Source: Favolaschia claudopus (lineage: Eukaryota; Basidiomycota; Agaricomycetes; Agaricales; Mycenaceae). From it: a stretch of 64,000 bases of DNA. Both the position numbers and the translations under genes were made by a program. Positions 1-11,321 of the stretch are shown piece after piece (positions within the stretch are counted from its first letter, which is position 1; every line of letters starts with the position of its first letter). The notes under the pieces were generated by a model that saw only the letters and a program-made list of their open reading frames with translations, did not search any database and had not been told where the DNA came from. Location: contig JAWWNJ010000175.1 in assembly GCA_037176885.1 (NCBI GenBank), forward strand, positions 186,001 to 250,000. Reading direction: 5' to 3'.

Positions 1-1059
1 GCGACTCGGAGACGCGAGGTGTCCTCAAAATTGGGTGAGAACATTGCGAGATTGGTAGCGAACATGGAAGGGCGTTTTGTTTTTAACTCGGGGGCATATC
101 TTGAAGATAGGCCCAAACGTTTTCGTGCGATCCGCGAGGGCGAGAGAATGTTGTAACGCTGTTAGGTTTTCTTGAACTTCGGAATAATTAGAAATATCTG
201 TGTTGTCCTTGAATATATTGGCAGCTACCCTTTTTCGTCAACTCTGTGCCGATCTCATTCAGAAACTTACGACGAATTAAGCGTATTCGGTTTCTTTGCC
301 TCGAAGATAAATTGAGCCGAAACGTTATTGTGATTGGGACCAAGAGATTCCCGCACTGGGGTCAACGTGCCCCAATTTTTTTCGACTTTGCCACCGAATA
401 TATGGGGGTTTTCACAAAACTACCCGACAGTTTCCGGGCTGAGTGGAGGAGCTTTGTCGTGATTGTCCAAGAACGACTTCGGGTTCTGAGACAATTTCGC
501 TCCACGGAGGTCTCTTCTCTCAGGTCGTGTTCCAACATGGAGGTAAGTTTTACATTTCTTGGTCCGTCCAATTGTGATTGTGATCATCTTTCTAGTGTGA
601 TATATATGTGCCCTTTAGCACGACCAGAGCTTGTATCCTGAGTGGTGCTGGAGGAACAAAAACATTTTGTACAGCTTTGGACCCCTGATGCGAACTCGAA
701 TCGAACGAGTTACTTTGCAGACATACTCAGTCAATCGCACAATTCGTCACCAACGCGGAACACCTCTACGCGCGTATGCATCGTGTGAGCTAAGTTCTTG
801 ATTGACGATATAAGGTCTTCCAAATTCTGCACCCATGAGTATACAACGCTGTAAAGCCATCGTTTCGAACATAGAAATTCAACCGTGGGAAGGAATTCGG
901 AGTAAGCCGAATCTGAGTATTTGGGACAAAGAAGATGAATCAATTAATCAAGACTTTGACATCGTCCGCATCTCGAGTTGAATGGAACCTGCTGAAAGCG
1001 CGTTCGACATGTTCTCAAGTACAGCCAGCAGGGGCGGACCATCCGCTTCGGGTCTGGAA
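1..1059. other. Gene-poor left edge
   Basis: I find no supportable gene here; the short open frames lack splice signals, recognisable motifs or paralogue support. The only structured item is a 5-bp-stem, 7-nt-loop hairpin at 694-710 whose minus strand reads as a tRNA T-arm (loop TTCGATT). A second short motif, around 872-890, resembles sequences near 9030, 11180 and 21345 (core GAACCGTGGGAA or close). Both suggest old repeat debris. Confidence 0.5.
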
Positions 1060-2310
1060 GAATTACAATTTATTTTCCTATTGAGTGGTGCCCAGTTGAC
1101 TCGAGAAAGACTCAATCTCGTGTCAAACGAGTGCGTATTCCTGGCTCTGTACATTTTGATGTGAGGTGCCAATTCCAAAGGATCTCGCTTGAAGGAAACG
1201 GGAAGGAAAAGGAAACAACACCCATACTCGGATGATACGAATTGACACCCGGACTGACCGAACGGGTCGACTGTTTGTGAGGCGCTCGTCAAGTCCAGGT
1301 AATTACAGAGCCAGCCGCCCTCAGTCCGGTTATGAGGAACGGCTCATGACTGGGGAACATGAGCGGAAAGCTCGAATGTCGCTTGGCGAGCGTAGCTCGC
1401 CTATAGTGGTTATCATATTGAGGAAACCGAACAAATAAGCATTGCCAGCAGTTGTGCGAACTCTGGGATATTGAGTTGAAAGTGAGCTCAGTGCGTTTCA
1501 GTTGCTGCTCTTGCGTTTCAAGTCTGTGAGGAATCAGAGGATACAAAGATCTGGATCTGAAATTCTGGTGGGAAAGGACTCAAGGAGGAGCGTGTCCTTT
1601 CATTCATTCATTCCGTTGTGTCATTCCAATCATTTTCGCGGACACCCGACCGGTAACGGTCCAGGATACTGTAATATCGCTGGGGAAAAAACATTCACCG
1701 ACGCCAAGACCGAATCCCGAGTCGAACGGGTCGCCTCACTGCATCAAAGTGTTGGTCGAGATTACCAAGGGGAGGAGCAAGCCGTTTGCTATCGGTCCAT
1801 TTCCTGGGGTCATGTTGAAGTGGAATTCTTGTAATTGATTGCAAGCTAGTCAGTCTTCGGCGAGGAGGCGAAGTATGTGCATTGGCCAAAGCGAATTGTC
1901 TTTCGAAGACTGAACATGAACATGATATCAGACCCATCATAAAGTTTTCGTGAGATGAGATAGCGAAAATGATATAAAAAACACCACAGGAATACCAGAA
2001 CACGAACGAGCCCCGATTCGAACGGGATCCTGCATACTATCCCGTGTCAAGGCTGACAGGTGCGGACCATCCGCTTTCGTTCTTGTGCTGATTGTGGGAG
2101 ATAGTATGTGGATTGGTTTATGCCTTTCGACGCTCGGTTTGGTTGCAGGAACGTTCTGAGTTTCGAACTCGAGTTGCTAAAGTCTACTAGACAAGGCCAT
2201 AATGCAAAATTTGAGCAGTCAAAAAACCGAAACGACAAAATACTCATCTGGGTTCAAATCAAAACTGATTCCCGAATCGAACGTGCGAGTAGGGGAGGCC
2301 TTTCGGAGGT
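1060..2310 (+). repeat. Left arm of a large inverted repeat
   Basis: This stretch matches the reverse complement of about 7850-8870. The blocks at 1085-1490, 1500-1850 and 2170-2300 pair with 8440-8850, 8110-8400 and 7850-7990. Identity by eye is about 85-90 percent in the best blocks, interrupted by small indels, including about 50 bp extra near 1596-1650. Frames on both arms give near-identical peptides (for example EYGCCFLFLPV and KTFTDAKTESRVERVASLH), but none forms a credible gene. It is probably a non-autonomous or decayed transposable element present as two opposed copies, with a third partial copy at 12.4 kb. Two T-arm-like hairpins lie inside (716-730 and 2012-2026 by pattern). Confidence 0.75.
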
Positions 2311-2413
2311 TGTGCGGCTTTGAGCCGCCTTGATACTAGTCTCTCATAGCCAGACTTCAACACATTTGACCTCGTACCTCGGCTTTTGGCGAGAGGTCTT
2401 TCCGGTGACGGTG

Positions 2414-3744
2414 TTAGGACGAGTAGATGGCGAGGATATGCCTGTTGAATTCCAGATTATGAAAGAACTGAAAAAGAGCATGAACAACACTACCGTTCAA
2501 TTGTTTTGTCGCAGCTGTGAGCGAACTCAGCTGGACAAGAAACACGCCCCTTCCTAGCGACTCCTCTTTGCGTGCACCACGTCCCAAATGCTGTACGCCA
2601 TTATTCAAGCTCTTGGGTGCAGTGAGAAGAACACTGTCCAATAGCGAAAGGCAATTGATACCGTTCGACAGCGCGATGGTGGCCACAATGATTTGGCACC
2701 CAGGATCGTTCTCCATGAGCCGAATAGTCTCTTCGTTGTATTTAGCCGGACACAAGCTATCGTACATGCGAACGCGTCGGAATTTGTCCGCCGTAGAAGG
2801 TTGGATTCGCCAGATATAAACGAAGACACGGAAAACAAGGTCGATCGTAGGGCATAGGATAGAGAATTTGCGGCCGCCATTGATGTAGGGAAGGAGATCT
2901 GGGAACTCCCAGCCACCGATTCCGTGAGTGAGAGTTTGCATTGCAATCTGTACGTTCAGACGTTCGTTGCTCCGGCGTATGACATGGAAGTTGCCTTGGA
3001 AGAGGCCGAGAGAAGTGCAGATGGCGGAGGTTTCGGGTCCAGGAGCGAGAGTCGCTGACAGAGCAACAACAGAGGTTGAAGGGGGAAATCGGCCACGAAA
3101 GAACAGCCCAATGATGTTGAAAGCAAGACGAAAATTAGCCCCCCACTCTCTAATCAAATGTGCCTCATCCACTGCAGCATAAAGTAATTTCGAGCGGAAA
3201 TCGGGGAAGTCGGATATGGTACGCCATTCCTTCTCCTGCAGGTGCTCGGGATCGACGCAAATAACCTGCCATTTCGTACCGGTCTTAATCAGCGAGGTTA
3301 TATTGTCTCCGCTGCGTCGTGCGTCAGCCAGCGACTCGCGACAATACGCAAATCCGTTGATCCCGAGTTTCCCAAGTTGGAGTACCTATAGCTCATTGTA
3401 AATACTGAGAATCCGTCAGAACAGTCACATACTATGTCCCTTGCTAGTCCCTTGGTCGGGGTCACAACGATTCCCACCGGTCCAGCGCGTGTACGGAACC
3501 CTTTGGGGTATAGATGCGGATTCAGGTTGTATTCGTTGAGAACTAGCAGAGGCACCGAGAATGCTGCTGATTTGCCATCACCCGTAGCTGTGCAGCAAAG
3601 TATGTCGTCCCCGTCGAGTATTGGTGCAACGAGATCCAGCTGAAAGGGGCGGAGTCCTTGTGTCCATGCAGGTAAGACCTTCTTAACAATATCATTGATC
3701 GTTTTCCGTCCAGATTCGTCCTTCCAGAGGGGATTAGGAGGCAT
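2414..3744 (-). CDS. RecQ-like DEAH-box DNA helicase, short form
   Basis: Two exons join in frame (3744-3433 and 3385-2414) around a 46 nt intron with donor gtatgt and acceptor ctatag, giving 427 aa. Visible helicase motifs, in order, are a Q-motif-like LRPFQLDLV near residue 38, Walker A TATGDGKSA near 55, TPTKGLARD near 96, Walker B DEAH preceded by AAV near 178, a SAT motif (ALSATLAPG), and a motif VI region reading QHLGRGARK. The family unwinds DNA 3'-5'. This copy has only the core and lacks RQC and HRDC domains. RecQ-like cores of this kind are common and multicopy in agaricomycetes, often near repeats, and this one lies inside a large inverted repeat. Motif VI is unusual (GRGAR where GRAGR is usual), so activity is uncertain. 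The ATG at 3744 was chosen because homology-like sequence starts just after it; an upstream in-frame extension is possible. Confidence 0.8.
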
Positions 3745-4039
3745 AGAAGCAAGTAGCCATGTAGATAAGGGTATTAGAGAGTGATATTGGCAAGAAACAG
3801 GTCCAGAGCGCGTGAATAGAGAGCGGGAAGACGAAGGCGAAAGGCAGGACGCGAGGTGCCGTAATGGCACCGCCACAAAGATTATATAATAACATTTTAC
3901 CATTGACACGCCTGCCACCTTAAAAATGGACTACCTTGATACTGCCGGTGTACAGCCTGAGCAGTGAGGAGGATGCATCGTATGAAAATACTTCAAGTTG
4001 AACCTTGGCCTGGAAAGACTCGAAATTTCAGGAACCGCC

Positions 4040-4260
4040 AACTAGCGTTTTTGCTGAAGTTGACTCAGACAAAGACCCAGAAGACAAGGCAGTTCAAAAA
4101 TCAGAGGAGCAGCGAGGTTAAGCGTCGAGCAGAGCAGAGAGGTACGTAGACGCCGCCATAGCATCAGCAAAACGTTGTGGTCAAGAGCAAGGAGCATTCG
4201 GCAAATCTCGATTGTTGATTGCCACCATTGATCGCCGTGATGGATGTTTGCAAGCACATG
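4040..4260. repeat. Dispersed repeat, copy 1
   Basis: About 220 bp match 12715-12950 in the same orientation at roughly 85 percent by eye. A shared block encodes, on the minus strand, IHHGDQ(W/R)WQSTI and LLCSTLN in both copies. The open frames are short and I do not regard them as a gene. It is probably a fragment of an unrecognised transposable element. Confidence 0.65.
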
Positions 4261-4645
4261 GGGGTAATACTGTGACATTATTCAGCAAATAGACACACCC
4301 TAAATACTCAAAAAAAATGCACACCCTCCAAAAAATACACAGGTCCATGTCTTCAGAAGAAAAAATGCACAGATACAAAATTTTTTCAACCATCGGCACC
4401 CAAGCCCGAGCTGGCGATCAACCACTGAGAGCGGATCAAAGGCATAAACATCGGCCAACCACCTAAGACGACAAGCCTTGCAACAAGCTGCCTCATACTC
4501 TGCAGAACAGTGTGCAGTGCCTGAGCATGAGGCTCTATGAAAGTCTTCCTGACTCGCACCGTGATGGGTACTATTACTAGGGAAGAAGCTGATCGGAGTC
4601 ACGGATACAGTGCCCCGCACGAAGACCAGTGAAAGTCTTTTTGAC

Positions 4646-4999
4646 GTATCGTCTGCTTCCCCAAAAACGGAGGCACGAAAAGCTGTAGACTATATCCGAG
4701 CAACTCCATACGCAAGCGCACTCTGCGCCAATCCGGAGAACAGTCTCAGGTCAGTAGCCAATACACTCTTCTAACCTAAGTCGTAGTCGCCGTTCGAGTA
4801 ATCGAAGCATTCATATCGGAGAGTATCGTCTGCTTCCCAAAACGGACGCACAAAAAGCTGTAAACTATATCCGAGCAACTCCATACGCAAGCACACTCTG
4901 CACCAATCCGGAGGACAGTCTGTCAGTAGCCCATACACTCTTCTAACCTAAGTACTCTAGTAGTCGCCGTTCGAGTAATCGAAGCATTCATATCGGACA
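4646..4999 (+). repeat. Tandem duplication, two ~177 bp units
   Basis: Unit 1 is 4646-4822 and unit 2 is 4823-4999. Both start gtatcgtctgcttcc and end ...gcattcatatcgga. They differ by scattered substitutions and small indels (about 90 percent identical by eye). A third unit seems to begin (gtatt) and is lost. There is no open frame. The array sits just upstream of the glycine-rich pseudogene, so it could be a duplicated promoter segment or simple tandem DNA. Confidence 0.8.
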
Positions 5000-5099
5000 G
5001 TATTTAATATGTTCAAGGATTGCCCTCTGTAAGTAATCTGTAGCCCTCTCAAGCACTCCCCTCCCACTTACATATTACATCCTTCAACTTCTGTCGAAG

Positions 5100-6126
5100 A
5101 TGTTCACGTTGAACTTTGCAAACGTCGTTAAGGATGACACCAAGGACTCGCTGGCATCACCTACCGACGTAGACACAGGGGTCAGTCAATTGCATGATTG
5201 CACAACTCCGTTGAGTCCGTTGTGCCGCTCACTTACATTTAGAGATTCAACCCAAACCAAGTTTCCACCGATGGTACAGGTGTCCAATGGTTGGAAACTG
5301 ATCTACAGGAGCTTAGGGCTGCTCTCCAAGCGCTCTGCGCACAGGACCTTAATTTGACGCCGGAAGCGAGGGAATTCATGACCACGGAGCTTATCCCGTA
5401 CGATATAGTTATCTGTGCAGCGAACAAACAAACTGACCTGTTGCTTGCAGACTCTTGAGGAATAGCGTTCAATTGAGAGACTGCCCAACCGCCCCTGGAA
5501 CACAAAAAGGGGCAATGATAGGACATTGTTTGAAGCGAATCCAAAAGATGCTTCTATACTGCAAAGTTCGTTCAAGTGTTTCGCTTTTTGTGCTGCCGCC
5601 GCTGAGTGTATATCCAGAACTGCGCCAAATCAGCGGCAAGAGCACTTGGTTCAGGCCCGCCGCTAAAAACTGAGCCCAAAACCTTCGTTTTTCGAGAGCG
5701 AACTACCTCAGTCAACCGCGTTGAAGTCGTGTCAGAAACCACAAGATTCAGACGCTCTTATCCTATACAGAATTTGGAAATTGGCTCGATCAACGGTGCG
5801 TGTCGATTTCACAGCCGAGAACTGTTCTACCTGAATCACGTCTCGTTAGGTGGGGCTGGAGGATCCGGTGGACCCGGAAGTGGTACAGGGGGCAATGGTG
5901 GAATGGGCACCGGACCTCGATTCGAGGTGGCCCATGTGCAAACGTTGAACCTCAACTGGCACATCTATCTTACAAACGAAGAGAGTAAGTCGTCATGATA
6001 CTCAGGTCTCACAGCGCAAAACTTACCACTGGAATTGGTTTCACCCATCAAGCCGGTCATCAGCGCTCTGAGATACACAGTCCGATCTCCCAGTCGGAAA
6101 GAACGCTCTCCAGCTCCGCGGCGTGA
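5100..6126 (+). pseudogene. Glycine-rich protein gene, broken paralogue
   Basis: This is the broken paralogue of the intact gene at 16480-17470. The exon order is conserved. A short N-terminal exon (start MFTLNFANVV) precedes a gtcagt...ttag intron. Next is a helical exon ending LTPEAREFMTTELIPYDI, then a basic segment RIQKMLLYCKVRSS. A Gly-rich block, about residues 190-210 of the intact gene, is followed by GPRF and NLNWHIY, and a last exon reads TGHQRSEIHSPISQS. Two lesions are visible. The phase-2 donor used by the intact copy (gtgatt) reads ctgtgc here. A frame change near 5636-5660 separates the Lys/Arg-rich part from the Gly-rich part and leaves stop codons. Similarity continues past the stop to about 6285, so the duplicated unit includes 3' flank. 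The function of the family is unknown to me. Confidence 0.7.
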
Positions 6127-6289
6127 GCACCCAGAAAGAGTGCCCATCCTGCCAGAAGATTTTCTTCACCGAGTTTTGACTGGAGGATTGGCGCAAGCTT
6201 CTGGAAGTGTCTGTGGGGATGTACGCGGGTTGAAGTAATATATAAGGACGGAATCTGCGGGCAGAGCTTGACTATCAATACGATCTCGT

Positions 6290-7840
6290 TTATTTGCTCG
6301 AATTTTTACTCAGCCTTCACTTATGTAGACGCAGTCAGTGTATATCTTCCAATTACTCAGAAAACGGCGATTGACCTTTTTCACTGCATGCATCGACCTC
6401 ACGCTCGGGATGTGTTTGCTGTTGTGATTCTGCCGATGGCTAGATAAAGAACAGCCTAGTCGTAATAGATGCTGCTAGTATGAAACCAGAGCATTAACAA
6501 GGAAGGGGCATAGTAAAAATTAGATGTGTGTAGTCGATTTAGATCTGTACCTATTCAAGCTTGGGGTTGGTTCGCTTCAGTATCGTTCATGTTTTCCCGC
6601 TAATAACCGTCAGTTTATTGTCGCAGCAAGCCTTTTTCTGTCCAGTCCGGTGACGCCCCAGAGAATAGGGCGGTATGGAAGGAGGAAGCTAGAAAAATAT
6701 TTAGTTGAGGGTGGAGATGGGAGATTGAAGCACGCAAAGAGCGAGTCACAAGGCAGCGAGTGGGGAAATGGCAAAACCAAGGCAGAGTCGAAGACTGAAG
6801 ATGTCGATGAATGCGGTGCCAAGAGAATGAGACGGAGCAGCTGAGGCTAGATCTTGATACAGATGCTTGAGAGTCTCGTCGTGGGTTGCAAGTGTCTGAC
6901 TGGCATGGACTCTCGAGAGGGCGAGGTTACGGAGACTCGGAGACTGAAGAGAAAATGGCGTGCCACGCGAGTGGGAGGACGTCGGACGAAAGGTCGAAGG
7001 AGAATATGGCAGTGGCTGGGGCGGGGCATCACGTTTCCTGTAGCAGAGAGAAGTTTCCGACAGCCGACGGACAAGCCATGGCAAACGCCAGTGAGCGGCG
7101 TTGAGCGCACGACACAACGAGGGACATTTGGAAGGACAGCTTGAGGACAGCCTGAGGTTGTTTGCGGGTCACGGCAAGGTCACGGTCACGGTGCTCGCAT
7201 CAACGTCACGGATCAACGCTCGGGATTTGCCGTTGTGCTCCTTGCTCTTGACCACGACGTTTTCGATCCATGCGTCTATGTGTTTTTACTTTGCTCGACG
7301 CTTGGCCTCACTGCTCTTTTGATCTCTGGACTGTCTTGTCTTCCGAATCTTTGTCAACTCAAACAAAAACGCTAGTCGGTTCCTACAAATTCAAGTCTCT
7401 CCACTGGTCACTGGTCAGTGGCAGGTGTATGATGCATCTTCCTGTGCACCGGCAGTATCCAGACGGACAGCAAAGGCTCCCTTTGAGGAGCTACTTGAGA
7501 TACCATTATCGGATGTCGCTTCGGTGGTTAGCCTGTTCGAATCGGGAAGCCGTCATGTTGTCTCTTCAAATCTCTTTTATCGGCTGCTTTCCTGTCTCTG
7601 GCCCCTTTTAACTCCTGGATTTTTCTATTCTTTCAACCAAAACGATAATTAATACTCTCTACGCTCTTGCAAAGCTCAATTCCTTTGCTCGCTACTCGGT
7701 GATATGATCAAAAATTCGAGGAGGCAATTAAACGCAAGGTTCGGATTCAACAAAATCATGGCCGTCTTTCTCTCACGACGCCTCCGCAGGCACCTAGGCT
7801 CAAGCTTACACTCGTACCGACACGGCATCACTCGTGCCTG
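6290..7840. other. Gene-poor interval
   Basis: Overlapping short frames occur on both strands (for example minus 6746-7117) but none has splice support, a recognisable motif or a paralogue in the window. I see nothing definite. The stretch lies inside the large inverted repeat, between the glycine-rich pseudogene and the right arm. Confidence 0.4.
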
Positions 7841-7849
7841 CTCGATATC

Positions 7850-8870
7850 CGTGTTTTGAAACGCCTCCCGCAGATTGCCCGTTCGATTCGGAAATTAGTC
7901 TTGACTTGAACCAGATGAGTATTTTGGCGTTTCGATTCCGGGTTTTGATTTTTCCATTAAGGCCTTGTCTAGAATCAAGAAGCATCGACTGATTCCATGC
8001 CATGCGAAGTTTTTATATCCTTTTCGCTATTTTCTCTTACTATTGTCTGTTGGTCTAGGATCATATTTAGTCTTGTCTTCGTCCACTCCACGCACTTCGC
8101 ATCATCGCCCAAGACGGACTAGATATTTCCACTTCGACATGACTCCAGGGAATGGACCGATAGCAAACGGCTTGCACCTCCCCTTGGTAATATCGACAAA
8201 GAAATATCCGTGCAGTGAGGCGACCCGTTCGACTCGGGATTCGGTCTTGGCGTCGGTGAATGTTTTTTCCCCAGCGAAATTACAGTGTCTTGGACCGTTA
8301 CCGGTCACGCTCCTCCTTCGATCCTATCCTACCAGAATTTTCAATCCATGTGTTTGTATCCTCTGATTCCTCGCAGAGTCGAAATCTAAGAGCAGCAACA
8401 GGCTGGAACGTACTGAGCTTCCATCCAACTCATATCCTAGAGTTCGCACATTTGCTGGCAATGCTTATTTGGTGGGTTTCGTCATTTTGATAACCACTAT
8501 AGGCGAGCTACGCTCTCCAATCGACATTCGAGTTCTCCGCTCAGGTCCCCCAGTGGGCCAGTCATGAGCCGTTCCTCATAACCGGGCTGAGGGCGGCTGG
8601 CTCTGCAATTACCTGGACTTGACGAGCGCCTCACAAGCACTCGACCCGTTCGGTCAGTTCGGGTGTCGATTCGTATCATCCGAGTATGGGTGTTGTTTCC
8701 TTTTCCTTCCCGTTACCTTCAAGCGAGATCCTTTGGAATGGCACCTGACCTCAAAATATTTAGAGCCAGGAATACGCACTCGTTTGACACAAGATCGAGT
8801 GTTTCTCGAGTCAACTGAATGGGAAAATAAATTGTAATTCTTCCAGAGCTGAAGCGACGATTGACCCACG
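7850..8870 (-). repeat. Right arm of the large inverted repeat
   Basis: This is the reverse-complement partner of 1060-2310. The order of blocks is preserved, so the two arms are copies of one element about 1.0-1.2 kb long. Plus-strand T-arm-like hairpins with loop TTCGATT (882-888 of the 7 kb block, i.e. 7882-7888) and TTCGACT (8228-8234) lie in it, matching minus-strand ones in the left arm. There is no credible coding capacity. Confidence 0.75.
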
Positions 8871-9287
8871 ACAACAAGTCCGCGCAGAGTTCTTTGCTCC
8901 TTTGGCTGACATAGAGCTCTACTGCAACGAGAGAATCAAATTTTCAAGGGGGGAAACTCCAAGTGAAGCCCAGCTCGCACATGAACAATATTTTTGGACC
9001 AAGGTTGAACTTTGACGTCAGATTTCCCACGGTTCAAAATTCTGTGATTGTACGTTGAACTTTCGTTTACTTTTTGTCCTGGACAGTGGACGCTGCCGTG
9101 CCTATATGTTGCCATCTAAAAAGTATTCCGAACAAAATAATTATTCTCGCTTTCTCACAATTTGTGCCATCAGTGAGTAGTAGCGAAAGGTTTCCATTTC
9201 GCCGTCTGACAATGAATTTTCAACGCCATCGATTCCTCAAAGCCATCCATTTATCTTTATAATTATAATTAGTTTTAGATATCGGCT
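8871..9287. other. Intergenic, downstream of the NmrA-like gene
   Basis: No gene. A 50 bp stretch at about 9003-9050 resembles 11148-11195 (both hold GTTGAAC, TGACGTCA or GACGTCA, and CACGGTTCAAAA in order). Both lie beyond the 3' side of an NmrA-like copy, so the duplicated unit probably included 3' flank. Confidence 0.45.
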
Positions 9288-10610
9288 TCAAGAAAACCTG
9301 GGAACGAGCTCCTTCTTCACAAACTCCTCCAACGTTCCGAACTTGACACCAAGCGCCAGGAGATCAGGGTTTGGCACAGGCGTGTCACTATACATTCCGG
9401 ATTTAGCTTGGTATTCATACTGTGTTCATGAGTGATGAGATCAGTCATCTCGAATGAATACCAGATAAGTTACTTGCCATCTCATCGAATTCCTGGAGCC
9501 CTGCGGTCTCGATTTGCTCGAACTTGACCTCTTTGTTGATCCCTACACGACGATGGAATATCAGATCATTAAAGGAGGATCGAAGTTGAAAACACTCGCC
9601 CTTAGCGATGGCGTCCGCCAGCTCGGTGTGTGTGGCTTTGAATGAGACGACAGGGAAACGTTTGCCCAGAATGCGTTTCTCGGGCTTCTGGTAGTTGGAA
9701 AGCAGCGCAACGGCAGCTTGCCCGAGGTCGTGCCCGACCCAGGTAAATTCCTGATTATCATTCGGTCCGTACTTCGGGATAGGGATGCGAAATCCGGTGT
9801 CGGTCTTCTCCATGAGTCCATAGCTGTGTTGACAGAGTAAGATCGTAGCAAAGCACAGAAAGAGAGATCAGATGCCTACTTGTATAGGTTTTCAGGAAAA
9901 TATCCCGTAAGCAAGACTGCAAAAGGGACACCAGAGGTTTTGAGATGGTTCTCAATCGCAGCCTTATCTGTAAAACACAACAATATTATTAATATTAATA
10001 GGATCGCGTTTCACTCGAAAATCAAGATGAACGTACTATCGCAGTGGTAAACGTGTGTAAACTGTCCTTTCGAATCTTCCGAAATGTTTGGAAGAGAGCT
10101 AGCGTTACAGTATGTGAATTGAACAGAAGTGAAAATGCAGTAGAACGAAATATCACCTGTGGATAAAGAATTTGACGCCTTCCTCTTTAGCCGCGTCCAC
10201 GAGGTTCTTTCCTTGAGTAATCTCTCCTTTTCCCTGGGGGTCGGCAGGGAAAACTTCAGGGTCCCAGAAATTGGTAGTCTTCAAAGAACTATCAATACAG
10301 AGCACTACGGGAAATATGAAATATCGACTCGCTCACCCCGAAGACGACGTCGCTGCCCCGAATTGCCTTTTTGACGGATTCCTTGTCCCAGAGATTCCCG
10401 ACAACGACTTCAATGCCTTTGGCAATGAGCGCTTTGCTAGCAGGAGTATCCAGACTGCGCGAGACGGCTCTTGGAGTATAGGTGCCGTCGGCGAGGACAG
10501 CCTGAAGAACGGCGGATCCTAGTAAACCGGTTGAATTGGGCGGGGAGGAAGAATAATGTGACTTTTGTACCTTGGTTTCCAGTTGCTCCAAAGATTGTAA
10601 TAATGGGCAT
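9288..10610 (-). CDS. NmrA-like NAD(P)-binding protein
   Basis: Eight exons close in frame to 304 aa: 10610-10571, 10518-10337, 10278-10157, 10098-10037, 9967-9880, 9823-9600, 9542-9478 and 9419-9288. The start MPIITIFGATG carries the Rossmann loop GATGxQG. Conserved family segments follow: NFWDPEVFPADP, GKNLVDAAKEEGVKFFI, NKAAIENHLKTSGVPFAVL and FPENLYNYG. Members are atypical short-chain dehydrogenase relatives (NmrA, HSCARG, isoflavone reductase-like). They either sense NAD(P) redox state or reduce small molecules, usually in cytosol or nucleus, and which applies here cannot be told. The introns after exons 6 and 7 have GC donors (gcgagt, gcaagt); both neighbouring frames support this. The gene is intact, and a decayed paralogue lies 0.7 kb upstream. 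Confidence 0.88.
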
Positions 10611-11317
10611 TGCGTACTGTCTGAGGAAATTGCGGGTGAAGGGTAACTGGAGAGATCATTGAGGATGAACTCAATTTTATAGTGCTTCGGATCATTCCGC
10701 TCCGTCTGTTTTGAGTAAGTACTCGCAGACTTTCGCCCGCGAGAGAAGCATTGAGATGCTGATTCATCCTCTACAGAAATGCTGAGTCAGTGTATCAAAA
10801 ATGCTCAGAAAGTATGCCTATCCGACGACAACCTCAAGAATTTGTTCTTAATTTAGACAATTTTCTGTGTTGGCGCCAAGCGGTCCTGCAGTTGGAAGGG
10901 AAATCCGCATCTTGGATGCACTGCAAGTCTAAATGGTAAAGGGAATTATACGAAGAACATAGCCTTACCAATCGGCGGCGATCCGGTGTGCCAGTGGACT
11001 CTTGGGATTAGGCTGTAACCAGTACCGATAGGGGTGCCAAGTAAGTATATCGATGATCAGACGCAGATTCTACAGGAATGGGACGTTCCAAAGCCTCGAA
11101 GCGTTCGGGGTAAATCGAATACTTTTGGCTTTTGGGTCCCGATAGCGAAGAGTTGAACATTGACGTCACTTTTCGCACGGTTCAAAACCTTTGACGGCGT
11201 TCGCTTCTGCGGGATCAAAGAATGAAACTGTATTGTATTAAGAGGACTTTATTTGGACAACTGGGTATCGGAGTCCAGTGAAATGAGAATCGCAGATAGA
11301 ACCGAGTGCCGGGATGC
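10611..11317. other. Intergenic between NmrA-like paralogues
   Basis: Promoter side of the intact NmrA-like gene and 3' remnant of the broken one. A CACGGTTCAAAA motif near 11183-11194 repeats one at 9038-9049. No gene is visible. Confidence 0.4.
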
Positions 11318-11321
11318 TTAC

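Noticed and set aside
246..641. 131-codon frame near the left edge
   Set aside because: Isolated, Arg-rich, no splice signals, no paralogue; likely chance.
5560..5690. Homeodomain suggested by a WFQARR-like string in the glycine-rich paralogues
   Set aside because: The string lies in a frame not conserved between the two copies; the conserved frame reads KMLLYxKVRS instead, so no homeobox.
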